54,771 nt of DNA from Burkholderiaceae bacterium (lineage in GTDB: Bacteria; Pseudomonadota; Gammaproteobacteria; Burkholderiales; Burkholderiaceae_B): assembly GCA_030158305.1 (NCBI GenBank), contig JAOATE010000009.1, forward strand, positions 18,361 to 73,131. Direction: 5' to 3'. Within the stretch, counting starts at the first letter, position 1. Every line of letters starts with the position of its first letter. Below the pieces are notes generated by a model. That model was not told where the DNA came from, made no database searches, and was given only the letters and a program-made list of their open reading frames with translations. Positions 24,134-33,934 of this stretch are shown piece after piece. Position numbers and translations under genes: made by a program.

Positions 24134-26344
24134 ATGCATACAAGCGCAAAGTATCAGAATATCCGCGTTCAACGCCGCCTCTTGGTGGCCGCAGTGGCCT
24201 GTATGGGCGCGCTGGTCGTATCACAGGGTATGGCACAAACATCCTCTTCAGGCGCAGAGCAGTTTGTGTTGAAGGCGGATGGCAGCATGAGTCCGGTTGG
24301 CGGCACCTCTCAAGGTGCCTCTGGTGCCAACGTTGTCAAACCCGTCACGAATACGGCAACGAATCGCGCAGCAAGCACGCAAGCGAGCCAAGCAACTAGC
24401 GCAGTCAATAATCCTGTCGCCAATCCGGTCACCACTCCAGTCACCAATCCTAAAGACACGATAGCGGCCTCGGAAAATACGCCTGCTGCCAAAGCGGTGG
24501 CTGCAGCACGTCAGGCGCTGAACAGTAAACAGTTTGGTCAACTCGCCAGTTTTGTGCCACAGGCGCGTGGTGATGTGTTGGCGACGTATCCTGAGTATTG
24601 GTTTTTACGCACACAGCTTGGTTTATATAAAACGCCTGGCGTCGCGCAAAGTCTTGAGCAGTTCCTTGAAAAAAACAATGGAGCGTATCTCGCAGATCGA
24701 CTGCGAGGTGAATGGTTGCTGACTGCAGCGCGAAGCGGCGACTTTGTCACCGTTCGCAGCCTTGGACCCGTACTCAATCCAAGCAATCAAGTCTTGTGCG
24801 CGCAACTCGAAGCCAAACATATGGGTGGTCAGCGCGCGACTGCAGCCGAGGCGATGAAGATTTTTGTGCCCTTTGGTGCGTGTTGGAAGTTATTTGATCA
24901 GCTGGTGGCGGATCGTGTGTTGACCAATGCTGAGCTGATTCCATATTTGCACGAGGCGATTGAAAATAATAAGTTGCCCGATGCGCGTCGCTTTGCGGCC
25001 TATGTGTTTGATGCCAAGGAAATGGCGGCCTATGATGCGATGCTAAAGAGCCCAGCGGCCTGGTTAGCGACGCAAACTGCGTTGGGTTCGACTGAGCGCA
25101 ACGAGATTATTGCGATTGGTCTCGCACGGTTGGCACGAACAGATTTGGCGGCGGCGGATGCACTCGTCAATAAGCAGTGGAAAAATCTGCTGCCCAAAAA
25201 ATATACGCAATGGGTATATGGGCAGATGGCCTTGGTGGCGAGTATGAATCTTGATCCGCGTGCCTACAAATGGTATCGCGAGTCGGGTTCGGTCCGTCTG
25301 TCGGATAACAATGAAGCGTGGCGTGTCCGGATAGCGTTGCGACAACCGAAAATCGACTGGAAGTGGGTCATGCAAGGTATCGATACGATGCGTGAACCGC
25401 AGCGCAGTGATCCGACATGGGTGTATTGGAAGGCGCGTGGTTTGGCGGCGACAGGCAAAAAGACCGAGGCAGAAAAAGCCTATGAGTCGATCGCTGCAGA
25501 CTACAGCTTTTATGGTCAGCTGGCAGCCGAAGAACTGGGCCGGACAATCAGTGCACCTAAGCGCCCCGAGGCTGTGACGGACCAAGAGTTGGCACAAGCC
25601 CGAGCAAATCCTGGCTTGCAGCGAGCGGTGACCTTGTTTAAAAGAGGTTGGCGACCTGATGCCGTACCAGAGTGGAACTTTACCTTGCGCGGCATGACGG
25701 ATCGGCAGTTGTTGGCGGCTTCTGAGCTTGCTCGACGCGAAAGTATTTACGATCGTGTGGTGGTCACGTCTGGACGCACCAAAAATGAGGTGGACTTTAC
25801 ACAGCGCTTTGTGGCGCCTTTTGAAGGGCGGGTGAGTGCCCAGGCGCGCGAGGTCAATGTCGAGCCGGCGTGGGTCTATGGTTTGATTCGACAAGAGTCA
25901 CTGTTTATTATGGATGCGCGCTCACATGTGGGGGCGTCTGGCTTGATGCAGTTGATGCCCGCCACTGCAAAGTGGATGGCTAAAAAAATCGGCTTGACAG
26001 ATTTCACGCCAAATAGCGTGAATGATTTTGATACCAATACTAAGTTGGGTACGAGTTATCTGAGTATGGTGCAGTCCGATCTGGGTGGCTCTCAGGTACT
26101 TGCGAGTGCGGGATACAACGCAGGTCCTGGCCGCCCAATGCTGTGGCGCTCAAAGCTGGATGCACCTGTAGAGGGGGCGATTTTTGCTGAAACCATTCCG
26201 TTTAACGAGACTCGCGATTACGTCAAAAAAGTCATGTCTAACGCGACTTATTATGCGGCAGTCTTTTCTGGCAACCCTCAGTCACTCAAGCAGCGCCTGG
26301 GACAAATCGAGCCACGACCGTATGGTCGTTCTCCCTTGCCGTGA
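24134..26344 (+). CDS. slt: Soluble lytic murein transglycosylase (Slt70-type)
   Basis: 736 residues, periplasmic. Signal peptide ([22 protein letters not shown]) with cleavage near residue 35. It is followed by a low-complexity Thr/Ala/Val/Asn linker to about residue 115, then the superhelical U/L domains. The C-terminal SLT domain has catalytic Glu588 in [10 protein letters not shown], the [13 protein letters not shown] motif and [10 protein letters not shown]. It cleaves peptidoglycan to 1,6-anhydro-muropeptides. The Asn-Pro-Val-rich linker is unusual for Slt. AAAGG precedes ATG 24134. The cca start overlaps its stop (GTGA). Confidence 0.96.
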   Translation: MHTSAKYQNIRVQRRLLVAAVACMGALVVSQGMAQTSSSGAEQFVLKADGSMSPVGGTSQGASGANVVKPVTNTATNRAASTQASQATSAVNNPVANPVTTPVTNPKDTIAASENTPAAKAVAAARQALNSKQFGQLASFVPQARGDVLATYPEYWFLRTQLGLYKTPGVAQSLEQFLEKNNGAYLADRLRGEWLLTAARSGDFVTVRSLGPVLNPSNQVLCAQLEAKHMGGQRATAAEAMKIFVPFGACWKLFDQLVADRVLTNAELIPYLHEAIENNKLPDARRFAAYVFDAKEMAAYDAMLKSPAAWLATQTALGSTERNEIIAIGLARLARTDLAAADALVNKQWKNLLPKKYTQWVYGQMALVASMNLDPRAYKWYRESGSVRLSDNNEAWRVRIALRQPKIDWKWVMQGIDTMREPQRSDPTWVYWKARGLAATGKKTEAEKAYESIAADYSFYGQLAAEELGRTISAPKRPEAVTDQELAQARANPGLQRAVTLFKRGWRPDAVPEWNFTLRGMTDRQLLAASELARRESIYDRVVVTSGRTKNEVDFTQRFVAPFEGRVSAQAREVNVEPAWVYGLIRQESLFIMDARSHVGASGLMQLMPATAKWMAKKIGLTDFTPNSVNDFDTNTKLGTSYLSMVQSDLGGSQVLASAGYNAGPGRPMLWRSKLDAPVEGAIFAETIPFNETRDYVKKVMSNATYYAAVFSGNPQSLKQRLGQIEPRPYGRSPLP

Positions 26345-27435
26345 CAGCGTCAGTGGCGATAGATCCCGCCTTGACGGGTTTGCAGGTCTACATTGTGGGC
26401 GGCGCCGTGCGCGATGCCTTGCTGGGTCGCCCAGCTGGCGATCGTGATTGGGTGGTGGTCGGTGCGACACCTGAGGAAATGGTTGAACGTGGATTCATTC
26501 CCGTTGGCGGCGATTTTCCGGTGTTTTTGCATCCACGAACCAAGGAAGAATACGCCCTTGCCCGAACGGAGAGAAAGTCGGGGCGGGGTTACAAAGGCTT
26601 CACTTTTTACACGGGTGCGGACGTTACCCTCGAAGAAGATTTAAAGCGGCGTGATCTGACGATCAATGCAATGGCACAGTCGATGACGGGAGCCTTAATC
26701 GATCCCTTGAACGGCTTGGCGGATTTGCAGTCACGTTTGTTTCGTCATGTTGGCCCTGCTTTTGAAGAGGACCCCGTTCGGATTTTGCGGCTCGCGCGTT
26801 TTGCTGCGAGGTTGACGGATTTTTCTGTGGCACCGGAAACGCTTGCTGTGTGCCGGCGCATGGTGTCGACAGGTGAGGTCGATGCCTTGGTACCGGAGCG
26901 GGTCTGGCAGGAATTGTCACGTGGACTGATGAGCGAAAAGCCTTCGCGTATGTTGGCTATTTTGCTAGAGTCTGGCGCGAGTGCGCGAGTCATGCCTGAG
27001 TGGCAGCCTACGGCCCGCGTGGAGCAGCTTGTGGATACTGCGGCAAACTTGCCGTTGACGGCACGTTATGCGTTGTTCTGCCTAGACACAGACGCGCGTG
27101 CTGAGTTGGCCAAGCGTTTGCGCGTGCCGACGGAGTGTGCCGACATGGCGCGCTTATTGCCGGTTGTGTTGGCGGGCATCACTCAGCGCACACCAGAGGC
27201 GGCAATGTCACTGTTTGAAATGTGCGATGCCTTCAGGAAGCCTGAGCGTTTTGACTTGTTGCTGGAAATATCAGGACGGATTCAGTCGGATCATCCGGAG
27301 TGGTGGCGGACCAAGCTGCAGGCTGTTTTGGCAGTGGATGCGGGTGCTGCGGCCAAGACAGCAACTGAGCCTACGCAAATTAAACAGGTGGTGCGCGCTG
27401 CGCGTCTAGCTGCCCTGTGCGATCGCTCTGACTAA
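26341..27435 (+). CDS. cca: CCA tRNA nucleotidyltransferase lacking an intact HD domain
   Basis: 364 residues. Adds or repairs the 3' CCA of tRNA. Class II nucleotidyltransferase motifs: [11 protein letters not shown], the catalytic DxD in [22 protein letters not shown] and the [10 protein letters not shown] motif, followed by [16 protein letters not shown]. Compared with the 412-residue E. coli enzyme, the HD phosphohydrolase segment is reduced. Where E. coli has CHDLGKG plus about 25 residues, this protein goes from FCLDTD straight to AKRLRVP. The HD metal site is therefore gone and only nucleotidyl transfer is expected. GTG 26341 overlaps the slt stop. Confidence 0.95.
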   Translation: MTASVAIDPALTGLQVYIVGGAVRDALLGRPAGDRDWVVVGATPEEMVERGFIPVGGDFPVFLHPRTKEEYALARTERKSGRGYKGFTFYTGADVTLEEDLKRRDLTINAMAQSMTGALIDPLNGLADLQSRLFRHVGPAFEEDPVRILRLARFAARLTDFSVAPETLAVCRRMVSTGEVDALVPERVWQELSRGLMSEKPSRMLAILLESGASARVMPEWQPTARVEQLVDTAANLPLTARYALFCLDTDARAELAKRLRVPTECADMARLLPVVLAGITQRTPEAAMSLFEMCDAFRKPERFDLLLEISGRIQSDHPEWWRTKLQAVLAVDAGAAAKTATEPTQIKQVVRAARLAALCDRSD

Positions 27436-28597
27436 AACCGTTGAGGGGCGCTTGAATGCCTCGTCCAAGAGCAATGACTTTAAACAGTTCGCCCATTTCC
27501 GCTTCGGAAATCAGCTTTTGCACGGCAGCATAGGTTTGGGCCCGGTCTTTGGGGTCCGGATGCTCGAGTTGTTGTTGTGCGTATGTTTCAAGCAGCTGGG
27601 GAAGGCCGGTATTGAGTAAAAAACGCGCTTGGGAGGTATAGCCCAAGACGTCCAGTCCGCTTTGTTGTGCGGCGTCGGCAATCGCGGTGAAATCTACGTG
27701 AGCCGTAATGTCTTGCAGACCAGGCGCTAAAAAAACATCGTCATGCGTGCGGTGCTGGATATGACACATCAGGGTGCCGCGCTGTCGCTGAGGATGGTAG
27801 TACTCATGACGTGGGAAGCCGTAATCAATCAGCAGGGCTGCACCGCGCGTCAACCAGCGACCGAGGTCGCGAATCCATGCTTCGGCCTGCAAGTTAACCT
27901 CAGAGGTGTAACAGGGAAGAGCAGGCATGCGCGACCGAACGGCGTCGGCGAGCTTGGGTGAGGCGGGTTTGTCTAAAAAGGCGAAACCTGAGTCACTCGA
28001 CACCACGCCACGCTCCAGCACCTCGCCTTGGTCAGACCAGGCAAAGAGCTCAACTGGCATGGCATCCAGTAACTCATTGCCCACGACACAGCCAGCAAAG
28101 TGAGTCGGGAGTGTTTCCAGCCAAGAGACGCGATCACCCCAGGCGGCGAGGCGTTGCTGCTGCCGCTGCCTGAGATCTCCAGACACTTCGAGAATGTTGT
28201 AGCGCACATTGAGGCCCTCCGCATGCAACGCGCTGAGGAGGTCATGGGCGAGCGCGCCGCTGCCTGCACCAAACTCCAGTACGTCAAGCGTGTCGGTTTG
28301 GCGCAAAATTTCTGACACCTGTCGAGCGAGTGTTTGTCCGAACAAGGGTGTGAGTTGCGGGGCGGTGACGAAATCACCGCTCAGCGCTGTCGTACTGGTG
28401 TTCGGTGTTTCAGCGAGCTTGGTATTGCCGGCGGCATAATAGCCAAGCCCAGGTGCGTACAGCACATGATGCATCCATGTACTAAAAGGCAACCAGCCAC
28501 CTGCTTGCTGGATCTGCAGATGCAAAAAAGCGCTGACGCGCTGAGTGTGACTCAGTGCGTCAGCGCTTACCGGGATCGCTTGATTAGCGGCGACCAC
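27380..28597 (-). CDS. MidA-family (DUF185) SAM-dependent methyltransferase
   Basis: 405 residues if started at GTG 28597. MidA/NDUFAF7-type protein: [37 protein letters not shown], the SAM-binding [13 protein letters not shown], then [15 protein letters not shown] and [17 protein letters not shown]. The family methylates an arginine of respiratory complex I subunits in eukaryotes; the bacterial target is uncertain. The N terminus is ambiguous. The conserved region begins by about residue 20, no ATG or good ribosome site precedes it, and the helicase terminator lies within the first 25 codons. Reading further upstream would only read the helicase gene in another frame. Its 3' end overlaps cca by 56 bases on the opposite strand. 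Confidence 0.88.
   Translation of the reverse strand: MVAANQAIPVSADALSHTQRVSAFLHLQIQQAGGWLPFSTWMHHVLYAPGLGYYAAGNTKLAETPNTSTTALSGDFVTAPQLTPLFGQTLARQVSEILRQTDTLDVLEFGAGSGALAHDLLSALHAEGLNVRYNILEVSGDLRQRQQQRLAAWGDRVSWLETLPTHFAGCVVGNELLDAMPVELFAWSDQGEVLERGVVSSDSGFAFLDKPASPKLADAVRSRMPALPCYTSEVNLQAEAWIRDLGRWLTRGAALLIDYGFPRHEYYHPQRQRGTLMCHIQHRTHDDVFLAPGLQDITAHVDFTAIADAAQQSGLDVLGYTSQARFLLNTGLPQLLETYAQQQLEHPDPKDRAQTYAAVQKLISEAEMGELFKVIALGRGIQAPLNGFSQSDRTGQLDAQRAPPV
28524..28567 (-). terminator. Intrinsic terminator of the RhlE-type helicase gene, inside the MidA reading frame
   Basis: On the minus strand an 18-base stem (AGCGCTGACGC-A-CTGAGT with its partner, 17 of 18 paired, loop CAC) is followed by TTTTTT (28529-28524). 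It begins 16 bases after the helicase stop. It is one of the strongest hairpins in the window and covers about codons 11-25 of the downstream gene. Confidence 0.9.
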
Positions 28598-30341
28598 CGT
28601 CAAAGTTAAAACCACGACGTGCACCTGCCGCAGCGCGTGGTGCGCCAGGACGTGCTGCACCGCCTGCACGAGCAGGACCATCACCGCGTGGGGCGAAAGT
28701 CTTGCCGCCAGGTGCGGCTGAGCGAGGGGCAAAGTCACGACCGGCGCGTGCTGCAGGCTTGCCTGCATAAGCTGGACGGTCTGAAGGTGCGCGATCGCTG
28801 CGGTGCTCAAAAGGACGACCCTCGCCACGTGTGCTGGCGAAAGGATTGTCGCTGCGAGCAGCTTGAGGACGATCACCGCGTGGGGCGTAAGCAGGCTTGT
28901 CACCGCGTGGAGCGAAGGTGCGCTCACGGTCACCAAAAGGCTTGTCGCCACGTGGTGCGTAGGCGGGCTTGTCACCACGAGGAGCGAAAGATTTTTCACC
29001 ACGGTCTGCGTAGGGTCTGTCACCGCGTGGCGCGCCACTTGGTGCATCGCCACGCGGCGCAAATGAACGCGACTCGCCGCGGCCGGCTGAGTAACGGTCG
29101 TTGCTGCTACCGAAACGGTCGCCGCTACGGTCGTTGCTCCAACGGTTTGGCTTTTTACCGCCTGCACCGCGTGACGCGCCTTCGGGGCGTGAACTTGGTG
29201 TGCGCTGTGGCTCGAGGCCGGCGATCACGCCAGGAGGAATGGTGTTGCCGATGAAATGTTCGATGCGACGCACTTTATGACGCTCGCTGTGGACAGCCAA
29301 AGTAAAGGCTGCGCCATCGCGACCGGCGCGACCGGTACGACCAATGCGGTGTACGTAGTCTTCGGGTTGCATAGGCAAATCGTAGTTGATGGCGTGGCTG
29401 ATGGCCTGAACGTCAATACCGCGTGCGGCAACGTCGGTGGCAACCAAGACACGGACACGACCGTCCTGAACTTCGGACAACGTACGTGAACGCTGGCGCT
29501 GGTTCATGTCGCCATGCAAGGCCATTGCAGAGAAACCGCTGTCGGCGAGGTGTTCGGCCAGATCGTCTGCGCCACGCTTGGTGGCGGTGAAGATAATGGC
29601 TTGGTCCATTGACACGTCGCGCAAGAGATGGTCAAGCAGGCGCAGTTTGTGGCCGGCGTCATCTGCATACAGCAAAGTTTGTGTGATGTTGGCGTGACGA
29701 TCTGACTGTGAGGTCATTTCGATACGCTGTGGATCGCGCATCATGCGTGCGGCGAGCTTGGCAACCGTGCCATCCAGCGTTGCTGAGAACAGCAAGGTCT
29801 GGCGTGACTCGGGGCAACGGTCAACGATGGTGTTGATGTCGTCGATGAAACCCATGTCGAGCATACGGTCAGCTTCGTCGAGCACCAGTGTGTGCACGGT
29901 CGACAAGTCGACACGACGGGCTTGCAGGTGGTCTAAGAGACGACCAGGTGTGGCCACCAGCACGTCAACGCGACGTGAGAGTGCTTTGAGTTGGGCGCCG
30001 TAAGGCATGCCACCGACAACGGTTGCGACACGCAGATCGTCCAGGTTGCTACCGTACATTTCGGTGGCTTCGCTGACCTGCATGGCGAGTTCGCGTGTGG
30101 GGGTGAGCACCAGCACTTGGACGCCACGGCCTTTGTTGGAAGGCTTGTGAGCGATTTTGTTCAGTGCGGGAAGCATAAAGGCTGCGGTCTTGCCGCTGCC
30201 TGTCTGGGCGGACACCATCAAGTCGGCACCGGCCAAGGCTGCTGGAATCGCAGACATCTGGACGGGTGTCGGCGTGGTGAAGCCGGTACGTTCAATGGAA
30301 GACAACAAAGCGGGGACGAGCCCCAACGAATCGAAGGACAT
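28584..30341 (-). CDS. DEAD-box RNA helicase, RhlE type
   Basis: 585 residues. ATP-dependent RNA remodelling. Q motif region FTTPTPVQ, Walker A AQTGSGKTAAF, PTRELAMQ, Walker B DEAD in VLDEADRML, SAT in LFSATL, and the C-terminal HRIGRTGRAG. The opening MSFDSLGL is RhlE-like. After about residue 395 comes a low-complexity RG-rich tail with seven APRGD units of the form [FY]APRGDxP and a GFNFDGGRR end, typical of RhlE tails that bind RNA. ATG 30341 has AAGGAAA upstream. It has a leader of over 200 bases and a strong terminator after the stop. It ends 14 bases inside the MidA reading frame. Confidence 0.95.
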   Translation of the reverse strand: MSFDSLGLVPALLSSIERTGFTTPTPVQMSAIPAALAGADLMVSAQTGSGKTAAFMLPALNKIAHKPSNKGRGVQVLVLTPTRELAMQVSEATEMYGSNLDDLRVATVVGGMPYGAQLKALSRRVDVLVATPGRLLDHLQARRVDLSTVHTLVLDEADRMLDMGFIDDINTIVDRCPESRQTLLFSATLDGTVAKLAARMMRDPQRIEMTSQSDRHANITQTLLYADDAGHKLRLLDHLLRDVSMDQAIIFTATKRGADDLAEHLADSGFSAMALHGDMNQRQRSRTLSEVQDGRVRVLVATDVAARGIDVQAISHAINYDLPMQPEDYVHRIGRTGRAGRDGAAFTLAVHSERHKVRRIEHFIGNTIPPGVIAGLEPQRTPSSRPEGASRGAGGKKPNRWSNDRSGDRFGSSNDRYSAGRGESRSFAPRGDAPSGAPRGDRPYADRGEKSFAPRGDKPAYAPRGDKPFGDRERTFAPRGDKPAYAPRGDRPQAARSDNPFASTRGEGRPFEHRSDRAPSDRPAYAGKPAARAGRDFAPRSAAPGGKTFAPRGDGPARAGGAARPGAPRAAAGARRGFNFDGGRR

Positions 30342-30705
30342 GACTTTCCTTTTGGCCAGATAGTGGCCATATGACGCAGCCCGGAGAATTGGTAGACCGG
30401 CGGTAGTCGGTTGAATCGAGCATCGTGCCGACCGAATCAACCGAACGTCTGGGCTGTAGATCCATCTATCTGGATCACACTAGCTGCCCACGAAAGGAAA
30501 GGAGGTCAGGAATCGATGATGTGAAGCCGAAATCTAGGTTGTTTGCCTATTTTCAGACTTATGCACTTTCTTGTGCAGCGGTACGTTATACCAAGGGTAC
30601 GGTTAAAACCACAAAACCAGCGGTAATTTATACAAATGCACTTTTTGTACAGAGCCCGAATACTAACCTATTTTTTGATTCGGGTATACCCTTTGGGTAA
30701 AAAAA
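30342..30705. other. 364-base gap: helicase leader and ung downstream region
   Basis: No gene was found. It is clearly AT-richer than its surroundings near 30540-30715. A -10-like TATAAC on the minus strand (30590-30585) would give the helicase a leader of about 240 bases. Two related dyads occur upstream: TGCAC-N6-GTGCA (30562-30577) and TGCAC-N5-GTACA (30637-30651). The stretch after ung contains CCCGAAT / ATTCGGG arms, a weak 3'-end hairpin. The long leader fits a cold- or self-regulated helicase, but this is inference. Confidence 0.4.
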
Positions 30706-31452
30706 TTATGCTTTCCAGTCAATTACTTGGCGCTTGTGTTGTATTAACCATTCATTTGCCAAGCGAAAATGATCGCAGCCGACAAATGGTACAGGGGGTC
30801 TGCGGGCGGAGAGCGGCGAGGGGTGATTGGCCATCAAAATCAGGTGGTCACCCTGGCCGGCAATGAGTGCGTGCTTGGCTTGGGCATGCGCGCCCCAGAG
30901 CATGAACACCTTGGGTGAGGGATCGCGGGCAACCTCAGTAATCAGGGCATCTGTCACCGTTTCCCAGCCCGCGCGGGCATGAGAGGCGGGCTGTCCATCC
31001 TCGACAGTCAGGCAGGTATTGAGAAGGAGAACGCCTTGTTGTGCCCAACGTGACAAATCGTTTTTAAGCAGGTTGGACGTCAATACAAGCGTGGAATCGT
31101 CGGTTGGGTAGGTGCGCTCTATTTCTTGCAAGATGTTGCGCAAGCTGGGGGGGCGTTTAAAACCATCGGGCACAGAAAAAGCGAGTCCTTGTGCTTGGCC
31201 GGGGCCGTGATAGGGATCTTGGCCCAAAATCACGACTTGGACAGTGTGGGGCTCTAAGGTATCTAACGCGCGAAACGGGCGCGCGGGATAAATGACTGCA
31301 CCTTGCGCGAGTCGAGTCTGCAGCATGCTCGAAAGGCTTTCGAGCGCGGTGCGTACAGATGCAGACCCCAAGCAGGGTTGCCACGCTTGGGGCACGTGTT
31401 CGAGATGCACCCAGAGCGAGGCTTGCTCAAGTTGATTGCTCTGGGGCGACAT
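30706..31452 (-). CDS. ung: Uracil-DNA glycosylase
   Basis: 248 residues, family 1 UDG, removes uracil from DNA. The water-activating loop is VILGQDPYHGPGQA with Asp79, followed by GLAFSVPDG, the VLLLNTCLTVEDG strand, and the Leu-intercalation loop NHPSPLSARR with the catalytic His. ATG 31452 was chosen; a TTG two codons upstream (31458) is possible, and no clear ribosome site precedes either. It lies on the minus strand 42 bases downstream of trpC and may be read from the trp operon as well. Confidence 0.96.
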   Translation of the reverse strand: MSPQSNQLEQASLWVHLEHVPQAWQPCLGSASVRTALESLSSMLQTRLAQGAVIYPARPFRALDTLEPHTVQVVILGQDPYHGPGQAQGLAFSVPDGFKRPPSLRNILQEIERTYPTDDSTLVLTSNLLKNDLSRWAQQGVLLLNTCLTVEDGQPASHARAGWETVTDALITEVARDPSPKVFMLWGAHAQAKHALIAGQGDHLILMANHPSPLSARRPPVPFVGCDHFRLANEWLIQHKRQVIDWKA

Positions 31453-31494
31453 CTTCAAAGAATCATGCTCAGGAAAAAAGTGTGGAAAACGCGT

Positions 31495-32283
31495 TTAGGT
31501 AAACAAGCGTGCGAGCTCTGCGCCTGGATTGGGTGCACGCATAAACGCCTCGCCAACCAAGAACGCATTGACGTCGTTGTCACGCATCAACTGCACATCG
31601 GCGGGTGCCAAAATGCCGCTTTCGGTAATGACAAGCTTGCCGATGGGGATGCGTTGCAACAAATCGAGCGTGTTTTGCAGCGAGGTTTCGAAGGTTCGCA
31701 GGTTGCGGTTGTTGATTCCCAGCAAAGAGGTATTCATGTCCAGCGCGATGTCCAGCTCATCGGCATCATGCACCTCCACCAGCACATCCATGCCCAGCTC
31801 GAACGCGCACTCTTCAAATTCAGAGAGTTGTGTGGAGCTTAAGGCAGAAACAATCAGCAAGACACAATCAGCACCCATGGCACGGGCAGCAATGATTTGA
31901 TAGGGGTCGACGATAAAGTCTTTGCGTAAAACGGGGAGTTTGCAAGCCTCGCGGGCCTGCCGCAGGTAATCGTCGTCGCCCAGGAAAAACTGTTTGTCTG
32001 TCAGCACGGACAAACATGCCGCACCATGCTCTGCATAAGACTCGGCGATTTCGGCAGGAATAAAGATGTCGCGCAGCACGCCTTTTGAAGGCGAGGCTTT
32101 TTTAATCTCTGCAATGACGCCAGGCTTGCCTGCGGCGATCTTGGTTTCGAGCGCCTTGCCAAAACCACGGACATCTTTGCGCGCTTTGGCTTCTTTGAGG
32201 AGTTCAGCTTCGCTGCGCACGAGGCGCTCAGTGGCGACTTCTTGGGCTTTGACGGCGAGGATTTTATTGAGGATATCGCTCAT
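31495..32283 (-). CDS. trpC: Indole-3-glycerol phosphate synthase
   Basis: 262 residues. Closes the indole ring in tryptophan synthesis. TIM-barrel motifs: [14 protein letters not shown] with catalytic Glu/Lys, [36 protein letters not shown] and VTESGILAP. It is a monofunctional TrpC, not fused to TrpF. The ATG overlaps the trpD stop (ATGA). It is last of the trpE-trpG-trpD-trpC operon; trpF, trpB and trpA are elsewhere, the usual betaproteobacterial split. Confidence 0.98.
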   Translation of the reverse strand: MSDILNKILAVKAQEVATERLVRSEAELLKEAKARKDVRGFGKALETKIAAGKPGVIAEIKKASPSKGVLRDIFIPAEIAESYAEHGAACLSVLTDKQFFLGDDDYLRQAREACKLPVLRKDFIVDPYQIIAARAMGADCVLLIVSALSSTQLSEFEECAFELGMDVLVEVHDADELDIALDMNTSLLGINNRNLRTFETSLQNTLDLLQRIPIGKLVITESGILAPADVQLMRDNDVNAFLVGEAFMRAPNPGAELARLFT

Positions 32284-33308
32284 GCTGCATATTTCCTTGT
32301 GTGGGCACAAAAGGCTTCGAGCTTGTCGCGCGCGGCGCCGCTCGCGATGGCTTCAAAGGCCATCTTAATCCCGTCTTGGATCGTGGTGGCGTGATTGCCA
32401 ACGTAAATCGCCAGTCCTGCATTGAAAGCCACAATATCGCGAGCCGTGCCAGTCTTGTTGCCAAGCGCTTCGAGCACATAGTCACGGGACTCTTCTTTGC
32501 TCGACACTCTAATGCTGCGATTGGAGGCCATTTGAAGGCCGAAGTCTTCGGGATGAATTTCGTATTCGCGGATGACACCGTCTTTGAGTTCACCGACGAG
32601 TGTGCCCGCACCGAGCGAGGCCTCGTCCATACCGTCTTTGCCGTGCACAATCATGACGTGCCGTGAGCCGAGCGATTGCAGCACGCGCACCTGTATGCCG
32701 ACGAGATCAGCGTGAAAAACGCCCATCAGCTGATTGGCTGCGCCCGCGGGATTGGTCAGGGGGCCAAGGAGGTTGAAAATCGTGCGCACGCCGAGCTCTT
32801 TGCGCACGGGGGCGATATTTTTCATCGCGCCGTGGTGAGCGGGGGCGAACATAAAGCCGATGCCGGTTTCCTCAATACACGCTGAGACTTGTTCGGGCGT
32901 CAGGGAGAGGTTGGCACCGAGTGCTTCAAGTACATCCGCGCTACCTGACGACGAAGACGCACTGCGTCCACCGTGTTTGGCGATTGGCACACCGGCGGCC
33001 GCAGCGACAAACATCGCGGTGGTGGAGATGTTGAAGGTGTTGCTCCCATCACCGCCCGTGCCACACATATCCACCATGTCTTGTGGATTGGCCACGTGCA
33101 CAGGTGTGGCGAATTCGCGCATGACTTGTGCGGCGGCCGTGATTTCACCAATGGTTTCTTTTTTGACGCGCAAGCCCATCAATAAGGCTGCCGCAATGGT
33201 GGGCGACATGTCGCCACGCATCAACATACGCATCAAATGCAGCATTTCATCGTGAAAAATTTCACGGTGTTCGATGCAGCGGTGTAGTGCTTCGCTTGGA
33301 GTAATCAT
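32280..33308 (-). CDS. trpD: Anthranilate phosphoribosyltransferase
   Basis: 342 residues. Joins anthranilate to PRPP. The glycine-rich PRPP loop is [15 protein letters not shown]. The anthranilate loop reads [21 protein letters not shown], so the usual Asn of KHGN is Gly. Other conserved parts are [20 protein letters not shown] and [14 protein letters not shown]. It starts 11 bases after trpG ends and overlaps trpC by four bases. It is monofunctional, not fused to TrpG. Confidence 0.98.
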   Translation of the reverse strand: MITPSEALHRCIEHREIFHDEMLHLMRMLMRGDMSPTIAAALLMGLRVKKETIGEITAAAQVMREFATPVHVANPQDMVDMCGTGGDGSNTFNISTTAMFVAAAAGVPIAKHGGRSASSSSGSADVLEALGANLSLTPEQVSACIEETGIGFMFAPAHHGAMKNIAPVRKELGVRTIFNLLGPLTNPAGAANQLMGVFHADLVGIQVRVLQSLGSRHVMIVHGKDGMDEASLGAGTLVGELKDGVIREYEIHPEDFGLQMASNRSIRVSSKEESRDYVLEALGNKTGTARDIVAFNAGLAIYVGNHATTIQDGIKMAFEAIASGAARDKLEAFCAHTRKYAA

Positions 33309-33319
33309 TGGGCGTCCGC

Positions 33320-33910
33320 TTATTTGGTCGAGGCGAGCGTAGTCGCAGGCAGTTCGAGAAAGTTACGCAGCATGGCGTGACCATGTTCACTCAAAATCGA
33401 TTCGGGATGAAACTGAACGCCGTAGATGGGCAATGTTTTGTGGCGCACACCCATGATTTCACCATCCGCGGTTTGGGCGGTGATTTCCAGGCAATCTGGA
33501 ATGGTGGCGCGCTCGATCGCCAGTGAGTGATAGCGGATCACGGTAAAGGGGGAGGGTAGTCCTTTGAAAACGTCGGAATCCGTGTGCGTGATCTCTGAGG
33601 TTTTGCCATGCATGATTTGCTGGGCACGGACAATGTTGCCACCAAAGGCGGCACCGATGGCTTGATGCCCCAGGCACACACCCAGAATCGGCACTTTGCC
33701 AGCGTAACGCTTAATTACGTCGACCGAGACGCCCGCTTCGGCAGGCGAGCAGGGACCAGGTGAAATGCAGATGTGGTCTGGTTTCAGTGCGTCGATTTCG
33801 TCGAGCGTGATCTGGTCGTTGCGGTAGACGCGCACGTCTTCGCCAAGCTCGCCAAAGTACTGCACCAGGTTGTAGGTAAACGAGTCATAGTTGTCGATCA
33901 TCAGTAACAT
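33320..33910 (-). CDS. trpG: Anthranilate synthase component II (glutamine amidotransferase)
   Basis: 196 residues. Supplies ammonia from glutamine to TrpE. Class I amidotransferase triad: Cys in [10 protein letters not shown] (near residue 79), His and Glu in [15 protein letters not shown]. The opening [17 protein letters not shown] and the [14 protein letters not shown] stretch are diagnostic. The same subunit may also serve p-aminobenzoate synthesis (PabA). It follows trpE after 24 bases. Confidence 0.98.
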   Translation of the reverse strand: MLLMIDNYDSFTYNLVQYFGELGEDVRVYRNDQITLDEIDALKPDHICISPGPCSPAEAGVSVDVIKRYAGKVPILGVCLGHQAIGAAFGGNIVRAQQIMHGKTSEITHTDSDVFKGLPSPFTVIRYHSLAIERATIPDCLEITAQTADGEIMGVRHKTLPIYGVQFHPESILSEHGHAMLRNFLELPATTLASTK

Positions 33911-33934
33911 TTTTGTTTGTCCTGTTTTGGCGAG

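Noticed and set aside
25064-25894. 276-codon open frame on the minus strand
   Set aside because: Antisense to the lytic transglycosylase; low-complexity composition and no ribosome site.
28640-29100. Tandem repeats in DNA
   Set aside because: Explained by the APRGD repeats of the helicase tail in frame.
28598-29167. N-terminal extension of the MidA reading frame, rich in Val/Ala/His
   Set aside because: It is the helicase RG-repeat DNA read in another frame on the same strand; the conserved MidA domain begins after 28560.
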